Origin: Apostichopus japonicus
Taxonomy: Eukaryota > Echinodermata > Holothuroidea > Aspidochirotida > Stichopodidae
Length of the DNA: 64,000 nt
Reading direction: 5' to 3'
NCBI RefSeq assembly: GCF_037975245.1
Contig: NC_092574.1
Span: 19,625,713 to 19,689,712, forward strand
This document shows, in pieces, positions 10,784 to 20,935 of the stretch. How positions within the stretch are numbered: the stretch's first letter is position 1; each line of letters starts with the position of its first letter. A program made the translations under genes and the position numbers. The notes below the pieces were generated by a model that saw nothing but the letters and a program-made list of their open reading frames with translations, was not told the origin of the DNA and did no database searches.

Positions 10784-13700
10784 CTGAAAAAAACAAAAAA
10801 AATTATTGATTGTTTCAGAAATACTCTGTTGTTTCGTCACATGTATCACAGTCACAGAAGACTTGATGTTTAGGTTCACCGCATTGTCCGCAAAAGAGAA
10901 GGCAGATTTCAAGGCCAAATTATTACAACAACAGTTTGCATTGTCTTTGACTTACATTTACATAACTAACATAACATTACATAACCTAAGGCTAAGCTGC
11001 TTTACATAACCATATTGTTACGGTGATGCCGAAAATGGCACAAATTTAAGATACGGCTTGGACCTTTGCTTCACCTGGATAAACGATTTCAAAAACGAGA
11101 ATTGGAAAGCTATGAAGACTCACCTGACGTATCAAAGCCAATCACCTGGACGGCGTGGTTATCAGCTTGAGCAGAGCAATGGTGCTGTATAACACCACTC
11201 ACATAGTCCTGCCAACTGGTGGCATCGACTGCAACCGTCAATGGACCGTGGTTAAAGACGGTGTTCACCATATCGCTTTCTCGATTTATATAGCTGTGAC
11301 AAAAGATGAACACTCTTCAAATTATAGGTTCTTCCTCACATCAAACAACTATAAAACTAGCTATAACATTCTGCAGTCGCATTACGTTTAAAATCTCCTT
11401 CTTTACTATTCCACGTTCCTGGGTATTGTAGTCTGAATACAAACTTTTATCCAAAAATACCCATCTTTTTTTTATTTACTGGGTTTATTTCCCCACCACA
11501 TTTAAGAAAGGTAAATATATCTATTGTCAAAATATGAAGTAGGTATATATGTTTGTAGTATTCAAATGAAGTGAACTTAACAAACCCTTCTCACTTCACT
11601 ATGAGATCACACTCTTTTTTTGGTGAATGTGTCTCTGTCTTTGCTGAATTTCTGTACATCATTTCAGTCACAAAACAGCTCGCTGCACCTATTCTAGTGG
11701 CTAACATGTCCAAACTTTTAGCCTTCTCTAGCAAAATTCATTTCAGACAATACCATATAAGTTAAGATATATTTGAATGTGTAAAAGTAAGTTGGCCTGA
11801 CGTTTTGATCCTAGCAGGATCTTCTTCAAAGGCTAAATGAAAAGTAACAGTAACAGAAGGGACAAAACCATGCACAGAATACAGACCTGCACTGAATACA
11901 GGTTTGTATTCTGTGCATGTTTTTGTCCCTTTTTACTGTTACTTGTCATTTAGCCTTTGAAAAAGATTCTGCTAGGATCGAAACGTCAGGCCAACTTACT
12001 TTTACGCATTCTCTGACACAGGCTCTCTAGTGGATAAGCAGTTTGCTAACAGTTTTATTTTATTAAGATATATTTGAATCGCTTTCTGACATATCCAGTT
12101 CATTCTGTTGTCCTTCCATCCTTTGTATCCCTGTGAGAAGTACTTCTTTGGGAAGAATTACAGACATGTGTAGCTAGTAATTCCTAACCAAACTTACCCA
12201 TGACAACTGTAGTTTGTAATTCCCACCTTTCCATCAATCCTAACAAGAGAAGAAGAAATGTTGCTATCCAGACAATATTTGGAGATTGAGGGAAGTGGAG
12301 TCTTAGCCTTTAGAGGGGGTTGGAAAGAGCAGGAAATGGGGGGGGGGGAAGAGGAAAAGGAAGGATAAATGGAGAAAGAGGGGGGAGGAAGAGCAGGAGA
12401 TTGAGGGAAGAGGACGAGATGGAGGTAAAGGAAGAGCAGATGAAAGCAGAAGAGGATAAGGGAAGAAGAGAATGAGGATATAAATATAGATGAAACCTTA
12501 GTTGTTACAGAAACTCGGAATTTTAACATATCTTAATAAGCCCTAGCATGATCTGTTTGCCATATGTTATAAACCAATGTGACGCCTTATCAAAATTCTG
12601 CTCTTCCTTTCGGATCTTGTTATAACCTGACGCGACCCGCAATGCCAGCTATCTTCAGTGAAACATCTTGATAGGAAACAATACAATACATGAATTGTCC
12701 AATGAAGATTCAATCTGGAATTTTGGAAACGCAAACATTATTAAATTGGAAACGATAGGAAATATAAAAAAAAAAAAAAAATTCTTGTCAAACCATGTTA
12801 TGTTATGTTAGGTTTACAGTCTTTTTCAGGGCCAAGGCCCTCTAACACGACTTTACAACTTAACCCTGGTCATTGGTAACTTGTCACACCCACACACCAA
12901 AGTGTGCACAATTCAAACAATCTCTCCTGGGGCACCACAGCCACATGTCCCCCGGGAGACTTCCCATAGGGTGCAGCCACAAACTGGCGCACGCAACTAT
13001 ATTTACAAGTTACCTCGCAGGTCCCCATTTATACACCTGGGTGAAGAGTGGCAATGGAGATAAAGTGCCTTGCTCAAGGACACAACGAAATGATCTGGCC
13101 AGGACTGGAACCTGTAATCCTTAGATCACAAGTCCACTGCCTTAACCACTTGACCACAATGCCCTCTCATTTGTCTTTTTGTGTTGTATACATAATTGGA
13201 ATATGAGGCAACCTACTGTTTAGAAATCCTGCAGGCGCCTGCGTCGTCTGTGAATGGATAATTCTTATCGGTTGTAAGCTTGACAGAGGTTTCATTCAAC
13301 CATTCAGCAGTGGTGCAGGTATTGCCTCCCTTGCAGCCGTAACTGCCTCTCGCACATTCTAACACCTCCTGCACGCTCAACGTGTACAACTTATGGTATT
13401 TCAGTGCAAACTGGGTTTCAAGAGTCTCCACAATACTGAAAGCCCTACAGAGAATAAGAATAGAAAAATATATATTGAGAGACCAAAATGCAACAATGCA
13501 TTGTGGTTTCGATGATGTAACATGAGCAGTTTTCTTCATGAATCTGACGTAATGTATAGTGAGGGTGTATTACATACTTGATGCCAGCATGTGCAGAAAT
13601 TGCATTTACAAACACTTCCAGCTGATTAAGATGTAATCCACTTATCTGGCGATAAAGATTTCATATTTAAGAATAGAGCTGTTCATGTAGTAACCTGTCA

Positions 13701-16700
13701 AACATGCCCAAATCTCAAATCAAATTTTGCAATCAAAGTTTGAAGACTGAGATCTGGTATTTGAAATTTCATACTCGAGCAATGATTTCAACTTACCAAC
13801 ATCCACCGCACTGTAACAGAAAGAGGAAAACATAATTAATCGAATATCAAAACAGCAAATCAGCACTTTTACAAATTTTTGAACATTTCTTGAAAACAGG
13901 TTTTCAGGTCACCACTAAGATCTCTTTAATGTTAATGACGGATATCCCATGACTTCTAAATATTATATGGCGAGGTACAATCTACAAGCCAACTGCAAAT
14001 TCAGTTTCAAACGTGATAAGTTTGTAGCCATTGAAATGAAACATCATCACCTATGCAAGGTTGGGTACATTGCACAGTAAACACATAAATTGACCACTTG
14101 GTTGATAAATACCAAACCAACTGTGGATACAACTAGTACTTTTGACAACAGTCCTATTAGTTTTTTACAATTTTTATTCTAAAATCTTATCTTGTGTGGA
14201 CACACTGTTTGTGGTTCTAATATTGCAGGAAATCGAAACGCTCAATCAGCTGTAAACGACAAAGCTCACAGTGACCTTGGAGGATGAATTCGATAGAACA
14301 GTTGATCTTTTTCTGACATATTTTTACTCGTCTCACTCATGACTGAGCACAAATCAAGGACGATTCACATCGAATGACTAACACACACACACGTGTGGAA
14401 ATGAAATGTTTACAACTGATGGTATGGGTTGCTTGCTGAATAAGAACAAAAACTTGTTGATTAATTGCAACAAATCTATGTGGTCAATTCCATTTTGTTG
14501 TACAAGATTATCACTTGATTTGTAAAAGCCAGGTCGGACTCCTGAGACATTTACGTCACTGTGACAAATGTTGGCACTCTTTGGTTTTCATTAATTGTAT
14601 TAAGCCAAAAATAAATACACTATTCTTTAATCTCATAATTTCATGAGCCTTCTCTATATCTTCCTGGCCAGCTCTATATCTTCATGGCCCCCTAATTGAC
14701 CAAAGGGACTGGGGTTTTAGGCTTTTAGCCAACTATCTCTCCCCACCCCCCCATCCATCCTTGTGAGGGTGGCTATATCTTTCATTCATATAAGATTTAT
14801 CACCACGGATATGTAATCAAAAACCTTTTGACCCAAGGCTTCATGGCTGTAGTTCCCATGACTATCCCTCCCCCTTCCCTCCTCATCAGGCCTGATCATG
14901 GATATTAGCTTCCACTCAGTATTAAGATATTCAGGATTGTCTGTAGGAAAAAATACTGCATTATAAGTTAGCTACATTAACAAAACACAACAGTTATCAC
15001 AAGGACTCTGTACTGAAATGACTTCCTACTTATGAGCCTAAACTTGTTTAGCATTGACCGATGAAGCGATGACCCATGAAGAGATAAGAGAGTGAGAGAG
15101 TCAGCGAGGTCACTTTTCCTTATTATTGCAGGCTTATCACCACTAAAATCCTTCCAGCTATTAAAAGGAAATTGACTATAAAAGGGGATTATTGTGTACA
15201 TTACCTTGACAACTGTTCTATCACAATAGCAAAGCAGACAAAAACAAATTCCTTTCACTTCAAAGCTGACCAGAATAATGGAATATAAATCTACACTCAC
15301 ATCACAATTGCATCTAACCTGAGTTAAAGTTTGTCCAACAGGAGGTTCTGATACACCCAATCAAGTCTGACCTGAACCTGGCGGTGTCTTTGCCCTCCCT
15401 AAAATTCTATCAGTCAATTCAAATCTGACCCTGAGTTCATTAAAGGTACAATCTGGTGGCCCAAGTTGATCATTTAATAGAAATGTTTGATATTTGTCTG
15501 CATCTTTAGGTCAAAACCATTTCCTGATAGCATTATTGAAAGAAATTTGGTGGTTTTTGCGAATCCAGCTGTTGACAGCTGATTGGATGATGTCATCACA
15601 GCAATTCAGCTGACAATTTTGTTTTTGTGTTTCTTTAAAATATCTGACTTAATTTTTCACAGAGGAATCTAATATTTCTACCCCAAAAAAATTTGCATTT
15701 TGATGAAATTCCACCAAATACAGAGAATCTTTGTAGCTAAAGTGAACATTCCAAATGTATCAGGTTTCAAGGATAATTCAACAAGGTTATGCAAAGAAAG
15801 AAAAGCATTCGAAGCACAAATGCTACTATCACATCACAGACCAACTAAATACTGTGTTTCACTCTAGGCAAGAATGGAGCATTTACTCAGTCAAAATGAA
15901 ATTTATTCAACCAACAACATCTCGAGTTAGGGACAAGGTATTGAGATGGGGTCTTTCATTTAACGGTGTGGAATGCTTTTGACTTGAACTATATAAGTGT
16001 CACAATTTGTGCCACTGGAATATCCCTTTAAGGTTTATATACAACAGAAGGTTCCAACAACCGACTCAAATTTAACCTGAACCTTATTTCATTCTGCTCC
16101 ATAAGGGTCTGACGATTACTTCACTAGTCTATTCACCTGTTATAAAAAGATTTTTGCTTGGGTGACCCCAATTTTCACCTTGATCAGGTGACGCTCAAGT
16201 GTTGAATGTTGTGGACTGGGAATGGACATACAGGGAGCAGGTATCCCCTTCACATTTTGAGAATATTTTTCCGTTTTATATGAGTAAAGGTGCTCAGTTG
16301 CAAAATGGTGTTGCAATTTTTGAAGTAATTTACATTCAAGATTTTTCATCTCTGCTCCACAAATATGGGAAACGTTCCTTTTTTTCCTCCCAAATTTATG
16401 GCAACCCTCTAAAACCTATTGGCGGCCCTAAAAAGGGTGACGACCCCCGGTTTGAACACCTAGGGTTTATTAACTGTGCTGAACCATACTGATACCATAA
16501 CCATACAGAAAAGTCCATATTTTTTCTCCGGAGGGGGAGGCAGCTCCAGGATTTTGAAAAAGGAGAGGGTGTTTTAATGAAGATTATTTGTTCCCTAACG
16601 TTTGGGTCTTTGCAATGTGAAATTTTAGACTCGAGCAGAAACATTTTAGACTCGACTTGAGCTCCGTCTTCCCAGATATGCAATTGCAACACTACCAACT

Positions 16701-19700
16701 GGAACATGTTAGGTACTTTCTTGAGAAACATGCTACAAACAGTACAACTTTCAAATGTCAAATGATTTACACGATGTGCACTGACTGTATGTTTCTATCG
16801 TTGAGAAACATCCTGGCCTTCAAACTCTTCTGAAAACTCTTTACGAATGAAATCACTTTAAATTACTTCTTTTTGGTCCTTTATGGCTGTAACCACATGT
16901 TGTTCCCTCCTGTGATGAAAACGAGAAAAACGAAATGAGAAAACTGGTGAAAATCTTAAAATAGTTTTAAGTATCCTTTTTTACTGTCTGCATTTAACAT
17001 CATAACTTTGCAGTGTAAATTTTCACCTGTACATATACAACAATTTGTTAATTAAATTCATTTGAACAGATAACAATTTCTCGCTTTACAAATGAGGCAC
17101 TGTACTCTCATTGCAAATCCGAAGTCAAAAATAAATTCCCATGGCAACGACACTCTCTCTGGAGACTCCCAAAATTCAAAACAAGAAGGTGATGTTGGAG
17201 TACAGTGATTTTGCTGGTAAAGTGCTTTAAAGGGTGTGAAGACTCGTGCAAAAAGAAACGTCTAATGGCGGTAATTTGACCTAGTTTTGAATGAGGTGTA
17301 ACAGAAGTGTTAAACACCACCATAGATTAAGATGATCTACTGCCCAGCTCCCAAACTTCTTTCCTTAGCAACCCAAGTTTAATGTTTTTTTTCTACGCTA
17401 GCCACAATTACCCATAAATTTCTTAGGCCTTAAATCACCCAGTACTCATCGTTAATTACTGATTTTATATAAACATTGACTGATTTGATTGCATAAATTG
17501 ACTGCATACATAGATCGAGAGAAAGTATATAACAACAACATACACCCACGAATAATTGTGTTCAAATTTTGTGTAGCAGTTGTGAAGGATTTGAATTTGG
17601 TCTCTTATAACATACTGTGATTCATGTGTTAATAAGTGCTATACATCATATTACACTTTTACAGCAGTTGGACCATTTTGAATAGCATTTTGCAGCATGA
17701 TACTGGAATATTCCCTGTATACACATTGAGAGCACCTCAAAGTGTGATAGAGCATGGTGGCCAATTGGCTAAGGCATCGGACTCGTGATCCAAGGATTGC
17801 TGGTTCGATTCCTGCCTAGTTCATTACGTTGTGTCCTTGGGCAAGATGCTTTATCTCGCATGCCTCTCTCCACCCAGGGGTTAAATGGGTACCTGTGAGG
17901 TAACTTGTCATTGTGCGCAGTATATAACTGCTGCTGACTGGAGGGATTGTCTCTGGGACAGGTTATCATTGACCAGGTCTGTAGGTCATTGACCAAGTCT
18001 GTAAAGCACTTTGAGACCTATCGCTGGTATAAAGCGCTATATAAGAAGCAAATATTATTATTATATTATATATAGAGAGGAAATTTACTGTCCAGTACTT
18101 TCAGAAACTTTTTTTTGCTGACCCAACTTTTTCCCCATGTTACCCAGCTTGCAACTAATTTTGTGGTGTTGCGACCAATAACTTGTGCATCTACAGTTGA
18201 AAATTTGACGTTGAATAAGCATTGTTTCTTTGTTAGGTTTAACACTGTGTGCAGAAACATGCCTTTGAGTTTCGGTACCTATAATTGATAACGATGAGAC
18301 GATTTTGTTATGAGTAGTATCGTCGATAAGAGTAAGCTAGACTTACAAGTCATAGGCCTTGGGAATGTTGTCCAACTTTTCATTCACTGTTGATGAATCT
18401 GAAGGACGGGTACCGTTCAAGTTGAGTACATCTTGAGGCCGTGAGAGAACTTGCTCTGCAAATTCTGCTTGCGTCAAATCAGAAAACTTTGTGATCCCAT
18501 AGACGACGCCATTTGCATTATTCGAAAAGTAGTTGAGCTTCCTGTGTCTCTCCAAACTGCTCTGTAAGCGTGACAATGAAATCAGATTAATTAGCTATGA
18601 AATTCTTAATAGATTTCCCATGACAGAATTGCATGCGATGGAAATATTTTTTATGCTATTATTGGTGAAATTTTAGCTGATTTAAAACGAAGACAATAAA
18701 CTTTAACATATAAAACAAATCATTAACGTAAGCAATAGGTTCAGTCACTCAGTTCAGTATAGGTGCCAACTAGGACGTTGTGGTCAAGTGGTTAAGGCAG
18801 TGGACTGGTGATCTAAAGATTACAGGTTCGAGCCCTGGCCAGATCATTGCGATGTGTCCTTGGGCAAGGTACTTTATCTCCATTGCCTCTCTTCACCCAG
18901 GTGTATAAATGGGGACATCAGAGGTAACTTGTAAATATAGTTGCGTGCTCCGGTTTGTGGCTGCATGCACCCTATGGGAAGTCCCCCGGGGGACATGTGG
19001 TTGTTGTGCACTGTGGTGCCCCAGGAGAGATTGAGTGAATTGCGCACAATTTGGTGTGTAGGTGTGACAAGTTACCAATGACCAAGGCTTAGTTGTCAAA
19101 GCGCTACGATCTTGATGTTATAAGTGTCTAATATGTATGTATGTGTGTATGTATGTAACTATACATACTTGGTCAAAGTTTATATTTTTAGTGATTATAT
19201 ACTATTCAAATTTTAATGCATCAGCAAGTTATTGTGATGGAATATTCTCATAATAGTGATAAAGTTCACAATTAATTGGTTACAATACATATCAATGTGT
19301 GCTAAATGGCATTTCTCATTATTGACAGTGTTGTGATAAAGCATTGAATATGCCCCAGAAACCATTTTCTGGTAACTTCCCATTTTGCCAGAGTTTGCTA
19401 TTATTAAGTGGACTTTATTTTACTGATGAAAAACTGAGCAACATAGATAAAACAATAACAATAGGGTTCAAATGAGAAATAGGTCTAGCCATTATGCACA
19501 GTAGTCAATAACTGAAGGCTAGCCATACACTTTCTTATATTAAGGATAACAAAGGAACATCATTTAGGCCTAGGCCAGGGCAAATTTGTAAAGATATTTT
19601 GTCTGGTTGTCCCTTGAACAACCAGGCCTTACATTTTGGTTGTGTCGAACAGTAAATTTGGTTGTTCGAAAATAGTAGCAACATGAAAATTACTAGGCCA

Positions 19701-20120
19701 GTATGTAATGTGTAGGTCGTTGAACAGAACACCAGCTTAAGTTATATAATGCAATTTGGATTGATGTCAACAACTAGTATTCCGCCGAAAAACATCCACT
19801 GCAGGTTTTGGTTCTCCGAACAGAAATTTGGTAGTCTCGGAATACTAGACTACTATACATAATTGCCCTGAAGGTCTAGCCTTACACGTATCTCATACAT
19901 ACTACATAGGCATAACTTCGTGATTGGATAGGCCTAACTTAATACCAATGCCTACCTTGAAGTTATCGAATCTTCTGTTGTACTCTTCAGAACCCTCTCT
20001 ATACAACTTCCCGTAAGTTTTGATGAAACTGGAAAATTGTGCCTGATCAGACACCGTGCTGGCAAACGTATAGTGGACCAAGAGAAAGTTGAATAATATA
20101 TACCTCCAATACGATGCCAT
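10656..20120 (-). CDS. CTSO: Cathepsin O (papain-family C1A cysteine protease), complete gene
   Basis: Eight coding exons on the minus strand: 20120-19956, 18561-18347, 16909-16867, 13810-13797, 13444-13217, 12239-12198, 11293-11124 and 10783-10656. They total 1005 nt, giving 334 aa plus TGA, close to human cathepsin O. All seven junctions are GT-AG with matching phase. The product has a signal peptide (about 1-21), an I29-type propeptide and the papain fold. Catalytic residues are Gln139 (oxyanion), Cys145 in CGGCW, His282 in ADNHAV and Asn302 in RNSWG. Cathepsin O hallmarks are VVT-x-x-x-x-Q before CGGCWAFS, LSVQEVLEC, YGCKGG, SWQDY, IQHHCS, WGVDGY and CGIANSV. Cathepsin O is an endolysosomal cysteine protease. 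ATG 20118-20120 sits in AACCATGG, a good start context. Introns carry several mobile elements that leave the exons intact. Confidence 0.95.
11124..11293 (-). CDS. CTSO: CTSO exon 7: catalytic His exon
   Basis: 170 nt, phase 2 to 1. The acceptor is GTCACAG and the donor GTGAGT. It encodes HGPLTVAVDA, SWQDYVSGVIQHHCS and ADNHAVQVIGFDTS, which includes catalytic His282. Confidence 0.95.
11294..12197 (-). other. CTSO intron 6, containing a Penelope-like remnant
   Basis: 0.9-kb intron holding the inverted-repeat element at 11779-12062 with its 17-bp flanking duplication. The remainder is AT-rich. Confidence 0.7.
11762..12079. mobile_element. Penelope-like terminal-repeat remnant with 17-bp target duplication
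   Basis: TTAAGATATATTTGAAT is present at 11762-11778 and 12063-12079. Between them lies a long inverted repeat, arms 11781-11889 and 11899-12005, about 90% identical by eye. The arms carry GATCCTAGCAGGATCTTCTTC and GTTGGCCTGACG (shown in plus orientation). In the other reading this gives a GATCCTGCTAGGATC hairpin followed by GAAACGTC. I associate this with the hammerhead-ribozyme-bearing terminal repeats of Penelope-like elements. No reverse transcriptase is present. Family assignment is from memory of the motif; the insertion itself is directly seen. Confidence 0.7.
12198..12239 (-). CDS. CTSO: CTSO exon 6: 42-nt mini-exon
   Basis: The acceptor is TCTCTTGTTAG and the donor GTAAGT. Phase 2 to 2, encoding (Q)IDGKVGITNYSCH plus GG of a Gly codon. 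It links the left and right lobes. Correct phase on both sides is the main support. Confidence 0.88.
12240..13216 (-). other. CTSO intron 5, with purine-rich tract and SINE
   Basis: 12290-12480 is strongly purine-rich (GGA/GAA) on the plus strand, including a G9 run. 12800-13166 is a minus-strand SINE. Confidence 0.6.
12800..13166 (-). mobile_element. tRNA-derived SINE (family A), minus orientation
   Basis: On the minus strand it starts with a tRNA-like head (GTGGTCAAGTGGTTAAGG as A box, CAGGTTCCAGTCC as degenerate B box). A body follows containing TGTCCTTGAGCAAGG and CCCGGGGGACATGTGGC-like sequence, and it ends in an (AACAT)n-type tail. Its body matches the copy at 18773-19158. The TGTCCTTGGGCAAG core resembles the conserved central domain of V-SINEs. 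Confidence 0.85.
13217..13444 (-). CDS. CTSO: CTSO exon 5: core of the left protease lobe
   Basis: 228 nt, phase 2 to 2. The acceptor is CTCTGTAG and the donor GTAGGT. It encodes AFSIVETLE, LYTLSVQEVLEC, GSYGCKGG, AEWLNE, VKL and YPF, all matching the cathepsin O pattern. Confidence 0.95.
13797..13810 (-). CDS. CTSO: CTSO exon 4: 14-nt micro-exon with the catalytic Cys
   Basis: The acceptor is TCTGTTACAG and the donor GTAAGT. The 14 nt encode CGGC plus TG of Trp, completed by the first G of exon 5 (AF follows). This is the CGGCW active-site signature, and phases 0 to 2 fit both neighbours exactly. No other copy of the motif is visible in the right interval, so the enzyme requires this micro-exon. 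Confidence 0.93.
13811..16866 (-). other. CTSO intron 3, 3.1 kb
   Basis: Contains a TTAA-flanked MITE at 15440-16031. The rest is AT-rich and I see no coding or RNA gene in it. Confidence 0.5.
15440..16031. mobile_element. TTAA-flanked MITE, ~584 bp
   Basis: Left end TTAAAGGTACAATCTGGTGG and right end, reverse complemented, TTAAAGGGATATTCCAGTGG. The match continues as C-x-CAA-x-TTG. TTAA occurs at both boundaries (15440-15443 and 16028-16031), the target of piggyBac-type transposases. No transposase is inside, so it is non-autonomous. The terminal repeats are diverged. Confidence 0.6.
16867..16909 (-). CDS. CTSO: CTSO exon 3: 43-nt mini-exon with oxyanion Gln
   Basis: The acceptor is CATCACAG and the donor GTAATT. 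It encodes (L)REQHVVTAIKDQKE, aligning with the VVT-x-x-x-NQ-x-x stretch before CGGCW in cathepsin O. One nt completes the Leu codon from exon 2 and the exon ends in phase 0. It is easily missed because it is so short. Confidence 0.9.
16910..18346 (-). other. CTSO intron 2, 1.4 kb, with SINE
   Basis: Contains the plus-strand SINE at 17751-18066. The rest holds no recognised feature. Confidence 0.55.
17751..18066 (+). mobile_element. tRNA-derived SINE (family B) with L2-like tail
   Basis: The tRNA-like head has TGGCCAATTGGCTAAGG and a B box GCTGGTTCGATTCC. The body has GTGTCCTTGGGCAAGATGC (V-SINE-type core). The 3' end reads AAAGCGCTATATAAGAAGC followed by (ATT)n, like the tails of SINEs mobilised by L2-type LINEs. 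It shares the core but not the tail with family A. Confidence 0.88.
18347..18561 (-). CDS. CTSO: CTSO exon 2: rest of propeptide
   Basis: 215 nt, phase 0 to 2. The acceptor is CGCTTACAG and the donor GTAAGT. It encodes SSLERHRKLNYF and the conserved GITKFSDLTQAEF propeptide motif, ending at AYD plus TT of a Leu codon near the mature N terminus. Confidence 0.93.
18562..19955 (-). other. CTSO intron 1, 1.4 kb, with SINE
   Basis: Contains the SINE at 18773-19158. Several GGCCTA palindromes and a GTTGT-rich stretch lie at 19560-19740. Confidence 0.55.
18773..19158 (+). mobile_element. tRNA-derived SINE (family A), plus orientation
   Basis: The head is GTGGTCAAGTGGTTAAGG with a perfect B box AGGTTCGAGCCC. 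The body has GTGTCCTTGGGCAAGG, TCACCCAGGTGTATAAATGG and CCCCGGGGGACATGTGG. It ends in a (TGTA)n simple tail. Near-identical in layout to the minus-strand copy in intron 5. Confidence 0.9.
19956..20120 (-). CDS. CTSO: CTSO exon 1: signal peptide and start of propeptide
   Basis: 165 nt, phase 0 end, donor GTAGGC. The protein starts MASYWRYILFNFLLV, a basic/hydrophobic signal sequence. It continues into the I29 inhibitor region (F-x-x-FIKTYGKLY, RRFDNFK). Confidence 0.93.
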
Positions 20121-20879
20121 GGTTTTCTGACTGTATTATGTTGAGTATATGATATTCTGCTGAAGATACGGAACCAGTTCTGTTGCGAGAGAAAATCATT
20201 GTTTACCTAAACTCCAGCTGGGTGAACCAGGTACAAAGGTCATCACAGGCTAGCAGACGTTACCAGTCTGCTGTTAAATCATACGGCTAGATTTTTCACC
20301 ACAGAGCGCTAAGGTTGGGGAAGGGTGAAGTTTTGTTGAAGGGTGAAGGTTTTTTGAAGGGTGTTGAGCTTAGGAATATTGTAGGGTGTCGAGGAAGGAT
20401 GTGGGGTTGAGAGGGTAGGGATGAATAATCGAGAGTAGGGGTAAGCTAGATAGAGTGGGATATAGGGTAAGGGGGCTAGGGATGTTGGGTAGGGAACTGG
20501 GAATGGCCGAGGGCTCGGGTAGCGCTTACGAGTGACGTACGTGCTTGTCATCTGGGGGGGGGGGAGTGATAATTACCACGAGTGGCTACTACGTCGGTCT
20601 TTCTCGGGTTCTTTTGCAGTTTATCAGTTTCTTTTGGAATAAATGTTTATTTGGAGAAATGCCATTGTCTCAAGCGTAAATTAAAACATTGCGTAGAAAT
20701 TTCTTACCTTTATGATAGCCTATATATATATATATTAGAATGGTTTGTGCTACGTGAAAAACAACATTATATAGGCAAACAGATAAGCAGACATTGTCTA
20801 TGTCACGTACGGCAGGTACGATACACCGCCCCTCTGACATGCATCTCTGGCAATCACTAATGGTTATATCACGATTGGC

Positions 20880-20935
20880 AGAATGAGGGATATATCACTC
20901 AGGTGGCAGGTCATTGGTTCGAATCCCGATTCGTG
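20880..20935 (+). repeat. Possible decayed tRNA-derived SINE head
   Basis: ATCACTCAGGTGGCAGGTCATTGGTTCGAATCCCG has a perfect B box (GGTTCGAATCC) and a rough A box. The upstream half is missing or diverged. Confidence 0.4.

Noticed and set aside
12194-12529. 111-codon minus-strand open frame rich in Ser/Pro/Leu
   Set aside because: It is translation of a purine-rich tract plus the real 42-nt CTSO exon 6. Not an independent gene.
12873-13124. Open frames in the SINE at 12800-13166
   Set aside because: They encode only SINE sequence; the same peptide fragments appear from the other SINE copy at 18893-19099.
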